From contig NC_092044.1 in assembly GCF_003086295.3 (NCBI RefSeq), forward strand, positions 71,724,528-71,788,527: a stretch of DNA of 64,000 nt. The letters run 5' to 3'. This DNA is from Arachis hypogaea (Eukaryota > Streptophyta > Magnoliopsida > Fabales > Fabaceae). The notes below the pieces were generated by a model. It had not been told where the DNA came from. It saw nothing but the letters and a program-made list of their open reading frames with translations, and searched no databases. The translations under genes were made by a program, and so were the position numbers. The first letter of the stretch is position 1. Each line of letters opens with the position of its first letter. Positions 1 through 11,640 of the stretch are shown piece after piece.

Positions 1-255
1 AAATAGTGTGGTTTTGTGAATTTCTCCTAATTTGCACTTAAGATTAAAAACATATTTTTTTAGGCCCTTAATTTGCTTAATTGAATTCACTTTAATTCCA
101 CTCGATGCCTTGATAGGTTTGTTTAGTGATTTCAGGTTTAGGAGGCAAGGATTGGATCAAAGAAGTGAAGAAAAAGCATGTAAAGTGGAGAATTCATGAA
201 GAAATGAAGTTTTGAAAATATGCCGATCGCGCATACGTGTGACCTTCCGCGTACG
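1..255 (+). mobile_element. LTR-like fragment interrupted by element F
   Basis: AT-rich non-coding sequence ending in a cluster of GTACG-type palindromic cores (CATACGTGTG near 232, GCGTACG near 250). The same kind of core recurs in elements I and M. Element F begins directly afterwards, so this is probably the remains of an older LTR into which F inserted. No ORF here looks real. The family call rests on general resemblance only. Confidence 0.35.
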
Positions 256-2027
256 TGGTGGACGAAATTGTGATAAAAGAGTTCCAGGCACTGTTAGAGA
301 AGCTCACAACTCCGTTCAACTTAACCAGCAAGTGTACTGGGTCATCCAAGTAATACCTTACGTGAGTAAGGGTCGATCCCACAGAGATTGTTGGTATGAA
401 GCAAGCTATGGTCACCTTGTAAGTCTCAGTTAGGCAGATTAAATGGTTATGGGTTTCGAAAATTAATAATAAATAGAAAATAAAAAGGGATAGAAATACT
501 TATGCAAATCAATAGTGGGAATTTCAGATAGGCGTGTGGAGATGCTAGAATCCTTTGGAATCTCTACTTTCTTATTGCTCTCATCCAATCCTTCTTACTC
601 CTTTCCATGGTAAGCTGTATGTAGGGCATCACCATCATCAATGGCTACTTTTAATCCTCTCGGGAAAATGGTCCTATGCGCTGTCACTGCACGGCTAATC
701 GTCTGGAGGCATCACCCTTGTTGATAGCTACATCCCATCCTCTCAGTGAAAATGGTCCAAATGCTCTGTCACAGCACGGCTAATCATCTGTCGGTTCTCA
801 ATCAGGTTGGAGTAGAATCCATTGATTCTTTTGCGTTTGTCATCACGCCCAGCCTTCAGGAGTTTGAAGCTCGTCACAGTCATTCAATACCGGAATCCTA
901 CTCGGAATACCACAGACAAGGTTAGACTTTCCGGATTCCCGGGATCCTACTCGGAATACCACAGACAAGGTTAGACTTTCCGGATCCCCATGAATGCCGC
1001 CATCTATCTAGCTTATACCATGAAGATTCTGTTGGGGAATCTAAGAGATATGCGCCCGGCCTAAGGTAGAACGGAAGTGGTTGTCAGTCACGCGCGTTCA
1101 TAGGTGAGAATGACGATGAGTGTCACGGATCATCACATTCATCAAAGTGTTGTGCAACGTATATCTTGGAATAAGAATAAAAGAGAATTGAATAGAAAGT
1201 AATAGTAATTGTATTGAAACTTGAGGTACAACAGAGCTCCACACCCTTAATCTATGGTGTGCAGAAACTCCACCGTTGAAAATACATAAGTGAAAGGTTC
1301 AGGCATGGCTGAATGGCCAGCCCCCATGGTCTAAGGACTATGCGCCCCCAGATGTTCCTCAGATCTAAAGTGATCAAAAGATGACTAATACAATAGTTAA
1401 ATGTTCTATATATACTAGACTAGCTACTAGGGTTTACATGAGTAAGTAATTGATGCATAAATCCACTTCCGGGGCCCACTTGATATATGTTTGGGCTGAG
1501 CTTGATCTATCCACGAGATGAGGCTTTTCTTGGAGTTGAACTCCAAGTTATAACGTGTTTTGGGCGTTCAACTCCGGATCATGACGTGTTTCTGGCGTTT
1601 AACTCTAGACAGCAGCATGTACTTGGCGTTCAACGCCAAGTTACGTCGTCAATTTCTGAATATACAGCATTTGGAGTCTATTTCTGTATTATATATTTCT
1701 TGAAAGCTCTGGATGTCTATTTTCCAACGCCATTGAGAGCACGCCATTTGGAGTTCTGTAGCTCCAGAAAATCCATTTCGAGTGCAGGGAGGTCAGATTC
1801 CAACAGCATCAGCAGTCCTTTTGTCAGCCTTTTTCAGAGTTTTGCTCAAGTCCCTCAATTTCAGCCAGAAATTATCTGAAATCACAGAAAAACACACAAA
1901 CTCATAGTAAAGTCCAAAAATGTGAATTTAACATAAAAACTAATGAAAACATCCCTAAAAGTAGCTTGAACTTACTAAAAACTACCTAAAAACAATGCCA
2001 AAAAGCGTATAAATTATCCGCTCATCA
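256..2027 (-). repeat. 3' LTR of Athila-like element F
   Basis: Read on the minus strand the LTR starts TGATGAGCGGATAA at 2027 and ends near 256 with a variant of the TTTCGTGCACCA end seen in A and B. Sequence inside it (CAGCAAGTGTACTGGG, CACAGCACGGCTAATC, GTATAAATTATCCGC) is shared with LTRs A, B and D; it is closest to D. It carries a small group of GGCGTT/AACGCC palindromes at about 1520-1640. Internal element sequence lies to its right, so this is the 3' LTR. A target-site duplication cannot be tested because the 5' half of F is missing. Confidence 0.85.
895..992. repeat. 49-base tandem duplication inside LTR F
   Basis: A block starting ATCCTACTCGGAATACC occurs at 895 and again at 944, two copies in direct repeat. 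LTRs A, B and D carry the block once. It is a private duplication of this LTR copy. Confidence 0.85.
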
Positions 2028-2728
2028 CAACACCAAACTTAAATTGTTGCTTGTCCCCAAGCAACTGAAAATCAAATAGGATAAAAAGAAGAGAATATAC
2101 TATAAATTCCAGAATATCAATGAATATTAATTATAATTAGATGAGCGGGACTTGTAGCTTTTTGCTTTTGAACAGTTTTGGCATCTCACTTTTTCCTTTG
2201 AAGTTTAGAATGATTGGCTTCTCTAGGAACTTAGAATTTCGGATAGTGTTATTGATTCTCCTAGTTAAGTATGTTGATTCTTGAACACAGCTACTTTTAT
2301 GAGTCTTGGCCGTGGCCCTAAGCACTTTGTTTTCCAGTATTACCACCGGATACATAAATGCCACAGACACATGACTGGGTGAACCTTTTCAGATTGTGAC
2401 TCAGCTTTGCTAGAGTCCCCAGTTAGAGGTGTCCAGAGCTCTTAAGCATACTCTTTTTGCTTTGGATCACGACTTTAACCACTCAGTCTCAAGCTTTTCA
2501 CTTGGGCATTCATGACACAAGCACATGGTTAGGGACAGCTTGGTTTAGCCGCTTAGGCATGGACTTGATTTCCTTGGGCCCTCCTATCCATTGATGCTCA
2601 AAGCCTTGGATCCTTTTTACCCTTGCCTTTTGGTTTTAAGGGCTATTGGCTTTTTCTGCTTGCTTTTTCTTTTTCTTTCTATTTTTTTTTGCCATTTTCT
2701 TTCTATTTTTTTCGCCATTTTTTTTCTG
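2028..2728 (-). mobile_element. 3' non-coding internal region of element F
   Basis: Directly upstream (minus strand) of the LTR lies the box AAGTTTGGTGTTG (about 2029-2041) and a perfect hairpin at 2046-2065: GTTGCTTG, loop TCCC, CAAGCAAC. The rest matches the same region in A (19513-20000) and B (26725-27450), including a long pyrimidine-rich tract (2640-2727, purine-rich on the element strand). The match stops near 2728, where sequence changes to Tat-type pol on the other strand. Confidence 0.75.
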
Positions 2729-4213
2729 AGAAATTGATAGTATTTAGCGATTCGCAAGTAATAACTTCACAAATTAACGGCACCTATCAAGATAAAGATC
2801 ACACTATGAAGAAATAATTGGATGAAACCCGAGAACAAATGACACAATTTTTAGAAAGGGAAGTTCGACGTATAGCCCATAAATCTAATGCCCGAGCTGA
2901 TGTCCTCTCAAAATTAGCCAGCACCAAACCAGGGGGTAACAATAGAAGTCTCATTCAAGAAACTCTGCAATCACCATCCATATCAAAAGACGAGGAGGTA
3001 TTAACCATATCCAACCAGAATTTAGGATGGATAAACCCCATAATTAACTACCTCAAGTTTGATGTCCTCCCCAAGGATGAAAAAGAAACCAGAAGACTCA
3101 TAAAGGAGGCACAAAATTACACACTGGTCCACAATGTCTTATATAAAAAGAGGAATCTCAACACCCCTCTTAAAATGCATCCCGACCTCCAACACAAAGG
3201 AAGTCTTAGAAAACGTACATAGTGGTATATGTAAAAATCACATGGGAGCTCCATCACTGGCCAAAAAAGTAATCTGAGCCAGTTTTTTCTGGCCAAACTT
3301 ATAGAGGGAGGCAGCTAAATTTGTTAAAACCTGTCCACCTTGCCAAAAACATGCTAATTTTCATGTAGCACCTTCGAAGAGCTCATCAGTGTCACCTCAC
3401 CATGGCCATTTGCGAAATGGGGTCTCGACCTACTTGGACTATTTCCACAAGCAATAGGGCAAGTCAAATACCTTATAATAGGGATTGATTATTTCACTAA
3501 GTGGATCGAGACGGAGTCCTTAGCAACTATCATTGCCCAAAGAAGTCGAAAATTCTTGTACAAGAACATTGTCACAAGGTTTGGAGTACCCCACTCTATC
3601 ATCACAGACATTGGGACTCAATTTACCGACTCAACCTTCAGAAACTTGGTGGCCGACCTAAAAATAAAACACCAATTCACGACAGTAGAACAGCCCCAGG
3701 CCAACGGACAAGCCGAAGCTGCCAGCAAAGTCATACTTGCCGAGTTAAAGCGCCGACTGCACGATGCAAAAGGGGTTAACATCCTATAATGGGAGAATCA
3801 CCCTTCCGACTTGCTTACAGAATGGAAGCCATGATTCCCATAGAAATAGCTGAAGAATCACCTAGAGTCATATTTTACAATAAAGGAGTTAACATCCAAG
3901 CACAAAAGGAAGAGTTCGGCCTCTTCTCCGAAGTCCAAGAAAGAGATCGGATTAGGGAGGAAGCTCTAAAGCAAAAGATAGCTCTAAGGTATAACCAAAA
4001 GGTGATAAAAAGGAACTTTGCCACCAATGAACTATTCCTGATCAGAAATGATATTGGAGTACAAAAATCAGGAGAAGGAAAGCTGGCTGCAAATTAGAAA
4101 GGACCTTACAAGATAGTAGAGGTCTTAGGAAAAGGTTACTACAAAGTATCCAATCTCCAAGGGTGGGAGCTCTCGAGGTCTTGGCACACATGTAACCTTA
4201 GAAAATACTACAT
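2729..4213 (+). pseudogene. pol: Decayed RNase H-integrase part of Tat-type pol
   Basis: The first residues (FSDSQVITSQINGTY, then EREVRRIAHKSNARADVLSK at 2845-2910) match the end of a Tat-type RNase H and its linker. The integrase core follows in broken frames: IGIDYFTKWIE (about 3480), FGVPHSIITDIGTQFTD (about 3580), and PQANGQAEA (about 3690), giving the three acidic catalytic positions D, D, E. Stops occur at 2815, 3220, around 3260-3320, 3787 and 4095. About 25 residues normally found between KRRLHDAKG and GESPFRLAY are absent at 3788. It cannot encode a working enzyme. Confidence 0.85.
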
Positions 4214-4858
4214 CTAGATAAAGCAAACCTCGCTGCCTTGGTGTACTCTTTTTCCCGGGTATAAGGGTTTTTAACGAGGCACCAACACAGGGGATAGGGG
4301 CACATGAGCCTCTAGTAAGTAGATTTGTAGAGGAATTTATTAATTACTAATAAAAATTTCCATCCTATTTCTTTCTTCAAAAGTTTTCTAGTTTTGAACG
4401 CATTAATTTAAGCTCGATAAACCGCAAAAAGCATTGACTGACCTAAACATGGTTGGCAAGATGAAGCGACGAGATACAAGTTAATGTAAGAAGTTATATA
4501 AACAACTCGTATAAAGTGACCTCAAAGAGGACGGATAAAAATGAGCTGTAAAGGTAACTTAATAAAGGCCGATTGTTAGAAGTTGGAACTGTGGAAGGAA
4601 ACTCTTAAATTAATAAAATTTGCTATGGCTCAAAAGTCAAAGCAAACTATAATCCAGCTACAAACAAAAAATAGAGCAACACTCTGTGATATAAAGGAAC
4701 GGTTTTCGAACATTACTTCATAAAATGGTTGTAGAAACAACTAAATAAAAGGTAAAAGTGCTCAAGAAAAACTACGAACAATTATAAAAAAAAGTCAAAA
4801 TGTTATGAGACCCACAGGCCGGGCCATTCCAGAAGTCTAAAACAGAAACAAAAAGGGC
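4214..4858 (+). mobile_element. Non-coding spacer of element H after pol
   Basis: Non-coding sequence between the decayed integrase and the end of the antisense ORF. It contains a CCCGGGTATAAGGGTTTTTAAC block near 4255. No ORF or RNA gene is recognised. Confidence 0.5.
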
Positions 4859-7800
4859 TCAAGACTTTTCCCCAATAAAAGAGGTAAGGTCCTCGCCCGT
4901 GACTACATCTTTTTTCTTGGCCGAGGGAGTTGGAGGATGAACAGATATCGACACGGCTAGAATACTATCAGGAACCAAAGAAAAGGTCTCCACGACAACA
5001 ACTTCAGGCCGGGCTTCCGACGTTGAGGTTTGACCGATCTGAGGACCCGAGGTCTTCGGGTTAAGGGGAGGTTCCTCCTCATCTTCATCAAGAGCATGAA
5101 CAATCTTGCCATCCACCACAATGTTATCCTTGAAAGAGAAAGTTCAAGGTCGGGAGCCAAGACCTTGATTTGAGCCTCTAGGTTCTCAAACATCTCGTTT
5201 ATCCCTAAGGCCACTAACTCCTCAAGTTCATCACATCTCTCTTTCATCTTTTCCAGCTCCTCTTGGAGTTCCAGCTTTTCCGTGTAAACACGGGTATAGC
5301 TTTCCTCCGATTTCTTCATCTTCTCGTCGGCCAAGACAGTGGCGGCCTCCGACTTCACTGGTCTCTCCCGAGCTCTCTCAACGTTGGTTCTTAAAGTCTC
5401 CCTCTCTTTCTCCAGGTCCTTCTTAATATCATTAAACCTTTCCACATCAGCTCTAGCGGCCACCAGAGCACTAATTGTGACCTGAATAGGAGTGTTTCTC
5501 AGTTCCCTAGCCAAAGTAGCACACACACACCGACCATGCGAAGTCCGCCACGAGCTAAGGTTTGGAGGTGATTCTGAAGGGCCACGTCATCCATGCTCAT
5601 ATGGTGATGAGGAAGAAGGTTCTTTTCACCCCAAGCCAATGCATCAAAACTCTTCGTATATATGCTATCCTCCTCATCCACCTTCTGTTTCTTGGAAGGG
5701 GCTTCTACTGAGGAGGGAGACTGAGGAGAAGGGTCAGGGGTATAAGCCGGGAAGTAGGGGTTAGGATGATTATCTTTGCATCGGAGGGGCTCGACTCTGA
5801 CTTCTTCGGAGAAGATCGCGCGGAGGAGGATCTGAGTTATTTTTTTCAATTGGAGGTTCCGAGCTACCACACTCTTTTTTGAATTTCTAAGTGTTCTCAT
5901 ATGAGTAGATTTTGGAGCCATACTCTCTACAAAAACAAAGAAAAAAGTTAAGAAAAGACAGTTGGTGCACGGAATTGAACTTCGCACAACTGAACCGGCA
6001 AGTGCACCGGGTCGTCTAAGTAATACCTCAGGTGAGTGAGGGTCGAATCCCACAGAGATTGTCGGATTGAGCAAGCAATGGCTATCTTGTAAATCTTAGT
6101 CAAGCGATTAGAAAAGATGGTTGTGTATGTGAACGCATAAACGAAATAATAAAGAACGAAATACCAGATTGATGTGAAAACAGTGATAAGGATTTAGTTA
6201 AGGCTTCGGAGATGCTTTTTCTTTCCGGATTAACTTTTCTTCCTATCTACTTTAATAACGAATGATTCATTCAATGTCAGCTATAAATGACTAACTCATG
6301 TCCTCTCATCAAGTTAATCTCTTCTAAACCACAGCAGTCCACCATACCCGAGTAACTCATGTCCTCTCATCAAGTTGACTCATGACTTCTCACTGTAGCC
6401 GAAAATGAAGCTCTAAGCAATCCACTCTCCTTCACAATCCTGCTCAAAATGTCACAGACAAGGTCGGATCTTCTAGATTAGAGAATGCTGCTTCTGTGAC
6501 TCTAGCCTTAGCGCCACAGAGACCTCAGTAACCCACGGTCAACGAGATTTCATGTCACGTATCCAAAGTTGCTCAGGTATTCTCTTGGAATCCGCAATGC
6601 ATTCTCTAGTTTTAGTTCAATGCTATCTGGGTCAGGACTCACATAGAACCCATGTAGAACAAGTATGAATGTCACGGTTCACCCCCAATTCGTTAAGATT
6701 GAAGAACGAGAACACATAAGAGAATAGAATCAAACACATTGAAATAGAAACAATAATATTATTAATCCATGAGAATCAGCAGAGCTCCTAACCTTAACAT
6801 AGGAGGTTTAGTTGCTCATACTGTACAAAAAGATAATAGTGAAACGTGCAAAAGGGCAAAAGTTCCTAACAAGGGTGAACTCTTGTCTATATATACTAAT
6901 CTAATGACTAAGAATTACAAAAGTAAGATAAACTGGACTCCTGGTGCGACAATCCACTTCTTGGGCCCACTTGGTGAGTGTTTGGGCTGAGTTTGGGGTG
7001 AATCCACGTGCTGAGACTCCTCTTGGGGCGTTGGATGCCAGGCTTGCTCCCTTTTGGGCGTCCAAACGCCATTCTGATCCTCTTGGGGCGTCTAAATGCC
7101 AGGCAAGGTGTCAGTTGGGCGTTCAACTCCCATTTTGGGCCATCATTTCCAAAGATAAGTATAGATCATTACATATTTTTGGAAAGTTCTGGATGTTAGC
7201 TTTCTAATGCCATTAAGAGCGCATCATTTTGATTTTTATAGCTTCAGATATGCTCATTGGAATGCACGGAGGTCAGAATCTAACAGCATCTGTAGCCCTT
7301 TCTCTGTTTCTGAATCAAACTTTTCCAAAACTTGCCAGAATAACCCAAAAATCACCTAAAAACATAGAAAAAACACCAAAACTCAAAGTAGCATCCAAAA
7401 AGTGATTTTTGCACTAAAACCTACTAAGACTTGATAAAACTTGACAAAACATAACCAAAATCACTAAGAAAATAGTACTAAAAAGTATATAAAATATTCG
7501 CTCATCAACAGTAACAATGTTAACTGAATTCAGAAACTCAAAGAGAAAGAGATCTACCCAGCTCAGACTTCAGAAGGCTAGGGTCTCCTAAAAATCTTTT
7601 CGTATCCAAATAAGGAGCTCGGCCCCAAGCATCCAGAAAAAATTCTACAGCACTCCTTTCAAGGTCTTCTAAGTCCTTGACATCAGGCTTAAGGGTGACC
7701 AATGTGTCTTGCCAATATAAAGGGAAAACAGGAACTTGATTCTCGGCGAAAAGGAAAGGTCAGACTCCCTCCATGCTCTGGACCTTAAAAAAGTTATTCT

Positions 7801-8344
7801 TAAAATCATGAAAGGAATAATCAAAGATGACAAAAATCTTCTATCCTTGAACAACTCGTATGGATATGCATCCCGTCTTCTTCGTGGAACTATAGGGTTT
7901 GGTTGTAGCAAATAGATAAAAGAGCACATTCATTGAAGGTTGAACATCCAGCTCCCGACATAGGAGCTGGTATATTTTCAGGAAGGACCAGAAGTTAGGG
8001 TGCAATTTAGAAGGGGCGAGGTTGCAAGACCACAGTACATTAATTTCAAAACCAGTAAAAGGAAATCGAATACCTAGTCGGGTGAAGAAACAGTCGTATG
8101 CATAAAAGAAAGGTCGCTCAGAGTCCTCTAAAAGGGGAAAACACACCCTCTCTTCCAGATCGGGCGCCACTAATTCATAGTTTCTCTCGTCTTTCCTATT
8201 CTCACATATACTATGGTGTCTGCGGAACTTCTGATTATACTCTCTATCGGTCACAGGGACACAAGAAAGGACAGTAGTATATACCCAAACTCGAAGACTA
8301 GGAGGAACTTTGGTCAACATACTCAAAAGGACAGAGCGAGTCAT
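4859..8344 (-). pseudogene. Antisense ORF of Tat element: 'putative gypsy type transposon' protein, broken
   Basis: The N-terminal part (8344 to about 7560) matches the Pfam 'putative gypsy type transposon' family (Transposase_28): FFTRLGIRFPFTGFEINVL and NLAPSKLHPNFWSFLKIYQL are typical. The C-terminal part (5922 to 4859) has a basic stretch, a proline-rich linker, then a glutamate/lysine-rich coiled coil (about 5460-5180). A plausible intron joins them: donor near 7558 (CTGG/GTAGAT), acceptor near 5922 (TTTTTGTAG). Solo LTR G lies inside that intron. Frameshifts are visible near 7840, near 5520 (a GT run) and near 5125. Its role in the element is unknown; similar antisense ORFs recur in Tat elements. 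Confidence 0.7.
5963..7507 (-). mobile_element. Solo LTR G (Athila-like), TSD ACAGT
   Basis: Complete LTR (minus-strand start TGATGAGCG at 7507, end TGCACCA at 5963) with no internal region. It is flanked by the perfect direct repeat ACAGT at 5958-5962 and 7508-7512. This is the usual product of recombination between the two LTRs of a full element. Palindromic cores of the GGCGTT/AACGCC type lie at about 7020-7140. It splits the antisense ORF of H. Confidence 0.93.
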
Positions 8345-9129
8345 AAAGATTATACCTACAGATGCAAAGTAAAAAATTATTACTAAAAGAAGTTGGAACT
8401 TGTCAAAAGTAAGTCGGAAAAATTAAAAAAATCAACAAAATCAAATGGTGTCCCTACTATGCAACATTGTCGCATAGCAACGATGCCATATGGGGGCAAT
8501 AAGACGACAGTCAAAAGCAATACAGTTCGAAGCAAATATTTTTCTTTTTTGCAAAACATCAAGAAGATCGCAGTTTTTGTCTCAGCATATTTTTCGAAAA
8601 AGGGAAGAGAAGAAGAACTGCATCCTCACAAGAAACATTTTTTCTTTTACAATCTTCACACATAGACAAGAAAGTCTCAGAAGTACAAGACAAGTATTCA
8701 AAACAATTAAAGAACAAACCTTGAAGGAGATGCGAATCGAAGGTGGGCACGTCAATAAGGAAAAACACGAACGTTCCTCTCCCAAGACAGATGTCCAGAA
8801 AGAATAAGAAGGAGAATTCCGGAACTAAAGGCTCTAGAGAAGCAAAAAATCAAAAGAGAAAACGAACATTGTTTCACAAAGAGAGTAGAAAGAAAATGAT
8901 TATGGAAATGTGAAAAGAGGAAAATGAGTAGGGAGAACACCTTATAAAGGGAGAAAGGGGCACATTCGTCATTACTATCCTATCAAAGTATGCGCAAAAT
9001 CCAAGGAAAACTACCGCGTAACATTCACTCCCCATTTAAAGAGGTAACGTTCAAAGTTCGTCGAGTGACCGATGTCAAAGTCAATGCTTGGGCCCGACCA
9101 CCCTAAAGCTTGGAGCCAAACAGGGGCAC
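8345..9129 (+). mobile_element. 3' untranslated part of element H
   Basis: Non-coding. It ends in a purine-containing stretch CCAAACAGGGGCACTG (about 9116-9131) just before the LTR start, a typical place for the polypurine tract. Predicted short ORFs here share no motif with known proteins. Confidence 0.5.
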
Positions 9130-9627
9130 TGTTCATATTTTGGCCCAAAATATAAAGTCAGGCCCAATACAGATAAAAAGCCTAACCTTAGAAGGTGACC
9201 TCTATCCCATACTCGACCTCTTCTATGAGGCCAGACACTGATAGAGGAGTCCAGCTCTACTTGCCCAAACAAGTAACTGCTTCTGGATATCTGCTACATC
9301 TAGAAGGGAGATCCTAACAGACTCCCAAGATAAAGGGAACAATTATCCATTAATAAAGATGGAACTACTCCAACAAAGGTGGTTACTGACTCTACTGTAA
9401 ATACACTGACACTTCTAAGGTATAACACACATTCTAATCTACTAAAAACTTGCCTAAAGTCCTTACTAACTTAAGTATCGAAGTCTCTTGTAGGTACCAC
9501 CACCCACCTCCTCACGAGGAACTTGGACAGGCGGCACCTCAGCACCATCAAGTCATACACTGCCACACAAAGAGATTTGGACCTTACGTTCGGGCCAAAA
9601 TCAACGTTTCAGATAACTCTCAGAACA
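9130..9627 (+). repeat. Probable 3' LTR of Tat element H
   Basis: Begins TGTTCATATTTTGG after the GGGGCAC tract and ends CTCTCAGAACA. The position, the TG...CA ends and the roughly 0.5 kb length fit a Tat LTR. No 5' partner is present, so the boundaries are inferred from one copy. Confidence 0.6.
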
Positions 9628-10570
9628 GGTAGTATATAAAAAAGAGTAATATGATGAATTTTTTTTATGATAAACTAATAAATTCTTCACGAAAAAGGTA
9701 TCAATTAAGATATTGAAAGATATTTGCGATAAAAATTTATTGGTCTGTGAGGAAAAAAATACCAAGTAAATACTTGAAATTTGTAATATTCAATTTATAG
9801 ATCTCTAAAAAATGACAACAGTGTAACGTATCATCCTTGTGTCATCCATCTTATTCCGTCAAAGAATACGTGTATTTGTTGTCATTCTTCCTAAATCTAA
9901 CTTAGAAACACCTCCGGACCGGGTAGTGTGTTTAGTTGATAGGTAATTGGTTAAAGAAGGAAATGACGGGTAAAGAAATTTATTCTTTTGTCTGGGTGTG
10001 TAAAAATAAGTAAAATGTTATATCAATATATAACTTATAGGTAGATGACTACATGAATAAATATATTTTTAAAAAGATAGAAAGAAGTGTATTATAATAT
10101 ACCATAGATTTATCTCTCTCTGTCTCTCTCTCTTTTAAATGAAGCTATTGATGTAACATTTTTGTCATAATAACAAATAACAAGATAACTAGAATACTTG
10201 CTCCTCTTTTTCAATAAACGTTAAGAATTCGTAAGGTTAATTTTACTCTGTTTCTCACTTCTAGACTTTATGTTTAACGTTTAACTCCTTAAACTTTAAA
10301 GATGTGTAAACTGATTCTTTTTGTATTTTTTTTTCACTAATTTTAAGAAAAAATAACACATATATATTCATCAAAGTTTATAAGTTTTAAAAAGTTTAAG
10401 AGCGAAGTCAATTTGCTTATTTTAACGAAAGTGCACTAGACTTGAATATGAATTTAATTAAATTATGTGCACCATTAGTGTAATTCAAACAATATTATTT
10501 AATTAAGTATTCTCACATTAGTTAAAAAAATTTTAATTTTTGGATTTACTGTGTAAATAATTGAATAATG

Positions 10571-10619
<49 letters not shown>

Positions 10620-11275
10620 TAAACTGTTAGTATTTATAATAATTTTTTTTATATAATTTAGAATGAATATCCATCTCAATTTTTGATAAATTTTTTTTGA
10701 TAAATCACAAGCTTCTCAACAATTTTTTTTGTCCTTGATCTTTAATTTTGTCAAATAATTTTTTTTTTTTAGGTTAACTTAGATTAACAAATTAAAAGCT
10801 ACATGGCATATTAAATTGCTGATTTATCTATTAAATGTCAACTTAGATTGACAGATTAATAACTCACTTAAATCGATCCATGTTAATTTTATAAAAAAGA
10901 AACTTTTTCTTTTGAAGGAGAAGAACATGATAAGCAGCTTGATTGTTGAACCCTAACATTGTCTACCCTTTCATATCATTTCCTCTTGTTGCTTATTGTT
11001 CTTTGCCAACAATTTGTCTTCTCTTAGAAAAATTCATCATACCAAGGTGGTTTCTTCATCTTTTATTCTTGTTAATTGATAGGAGTATAATATCTAGTAA
11101 CAGAAAAGAAAAAGAATAACACTTTGTAACTATTTTCTTTTTCCATTTGTGATAGTGTTGTCATATATAATGGCTTGTTTCAATAATATGAGACAGTAAA
11201 ATACATTTTCACGGTGAATAAAATTCCTTTTTTTTTTTCTGTTTTCTTTAATCCCTTTAATCCCTTTTTTCTATA
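9628..11275. other. AT-rich intergenic DNA
   Basis: No gene, RNA or recognised element. It has poly-T runs and a CT-rich run near 10113-10135. The right part may include the leader or 5' LTR of copia element E, since E's gag starts at 11276, but I could not find LTR ends or a copia-type primer-binding site. Confidence 0.5.
10571..10618. repeat. Compound microsatellite (AT)n-(AAT)n
   Basis: About eight AT units run directly into about ten AAT units. Confidence 0.95.
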
Positions 11276-11640
11276 CCCATCATAGACAAATTTGATAAAA
11301 AATTGTTCAAAATCTGGGAGCAACTTGCTCTTCATACGATTGGAGCTAGCAACATGGAAGATCATCTTCAGAAGGATAAAATTCTCCCAAAATTCTCCAA
11401 TGCTGAACAACAAGCTAGAACTGAATCCGAACAATACAAAGAATGAAAACAGAAAGATCACTTTCTCATGACATGGCTGCTTACATCCATCGACAATTCC
11501 TTCCAGAACCGCGTTCTTGATTGTCCATATGCATATCAGGTATGGGAATGCATTCAATAGCATTTTTCAAAGGCTTCTAAAGTTCAGATTAAGCAATTAA
11601 AGGTTCAACTAAAATCCATAAAGAAAGAAGGTTTGTCTAT
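11276..11640 (+). pseudogene. gag: Copia element E: gag, first part
   Basis: The plus-strand frame from 11276 reads as a Ty1/copia gag of the UBN2/retrotran_gag type: FKIWEQLALHTIGASN, then HFLMTWLLTSIDNSFQNRVL and AYQVWECI, ending QLKVQLKSIKKEGLS. Stops lie at 11444 (TGA in place of a conserved Trp) and about 11560. The gene is cut at 11640 by element C and resumes at 45339. Confidence 0.85.

Larger units (their letters stand above)
2729..9627 (+). mobile_element. Element H: 5'-truncated Tat-type Ty3/gypsy retrotransposon
   Basis: Order on the plus strand: end of RNase H, integrase, non-coding spacer, a long ORF on the opposite strand, then a 3' LTR. Tat-lineage elements are known for antisense ORFs between pol and the 3' LTR, which fits. 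LTR, gag, protease and reverse transcriptase of the 5' side are missing; the break is the fusion with F at about 2728. Solo LTR G (5963-7507) is a later insertion. Confidence 0.75.

Noticed and set aside
9628..11275. Host gene between H and the copia element
   Set aside because: No open frame with protein-like composition or splice pattern; the sequence is AT-rich with microsatellites.
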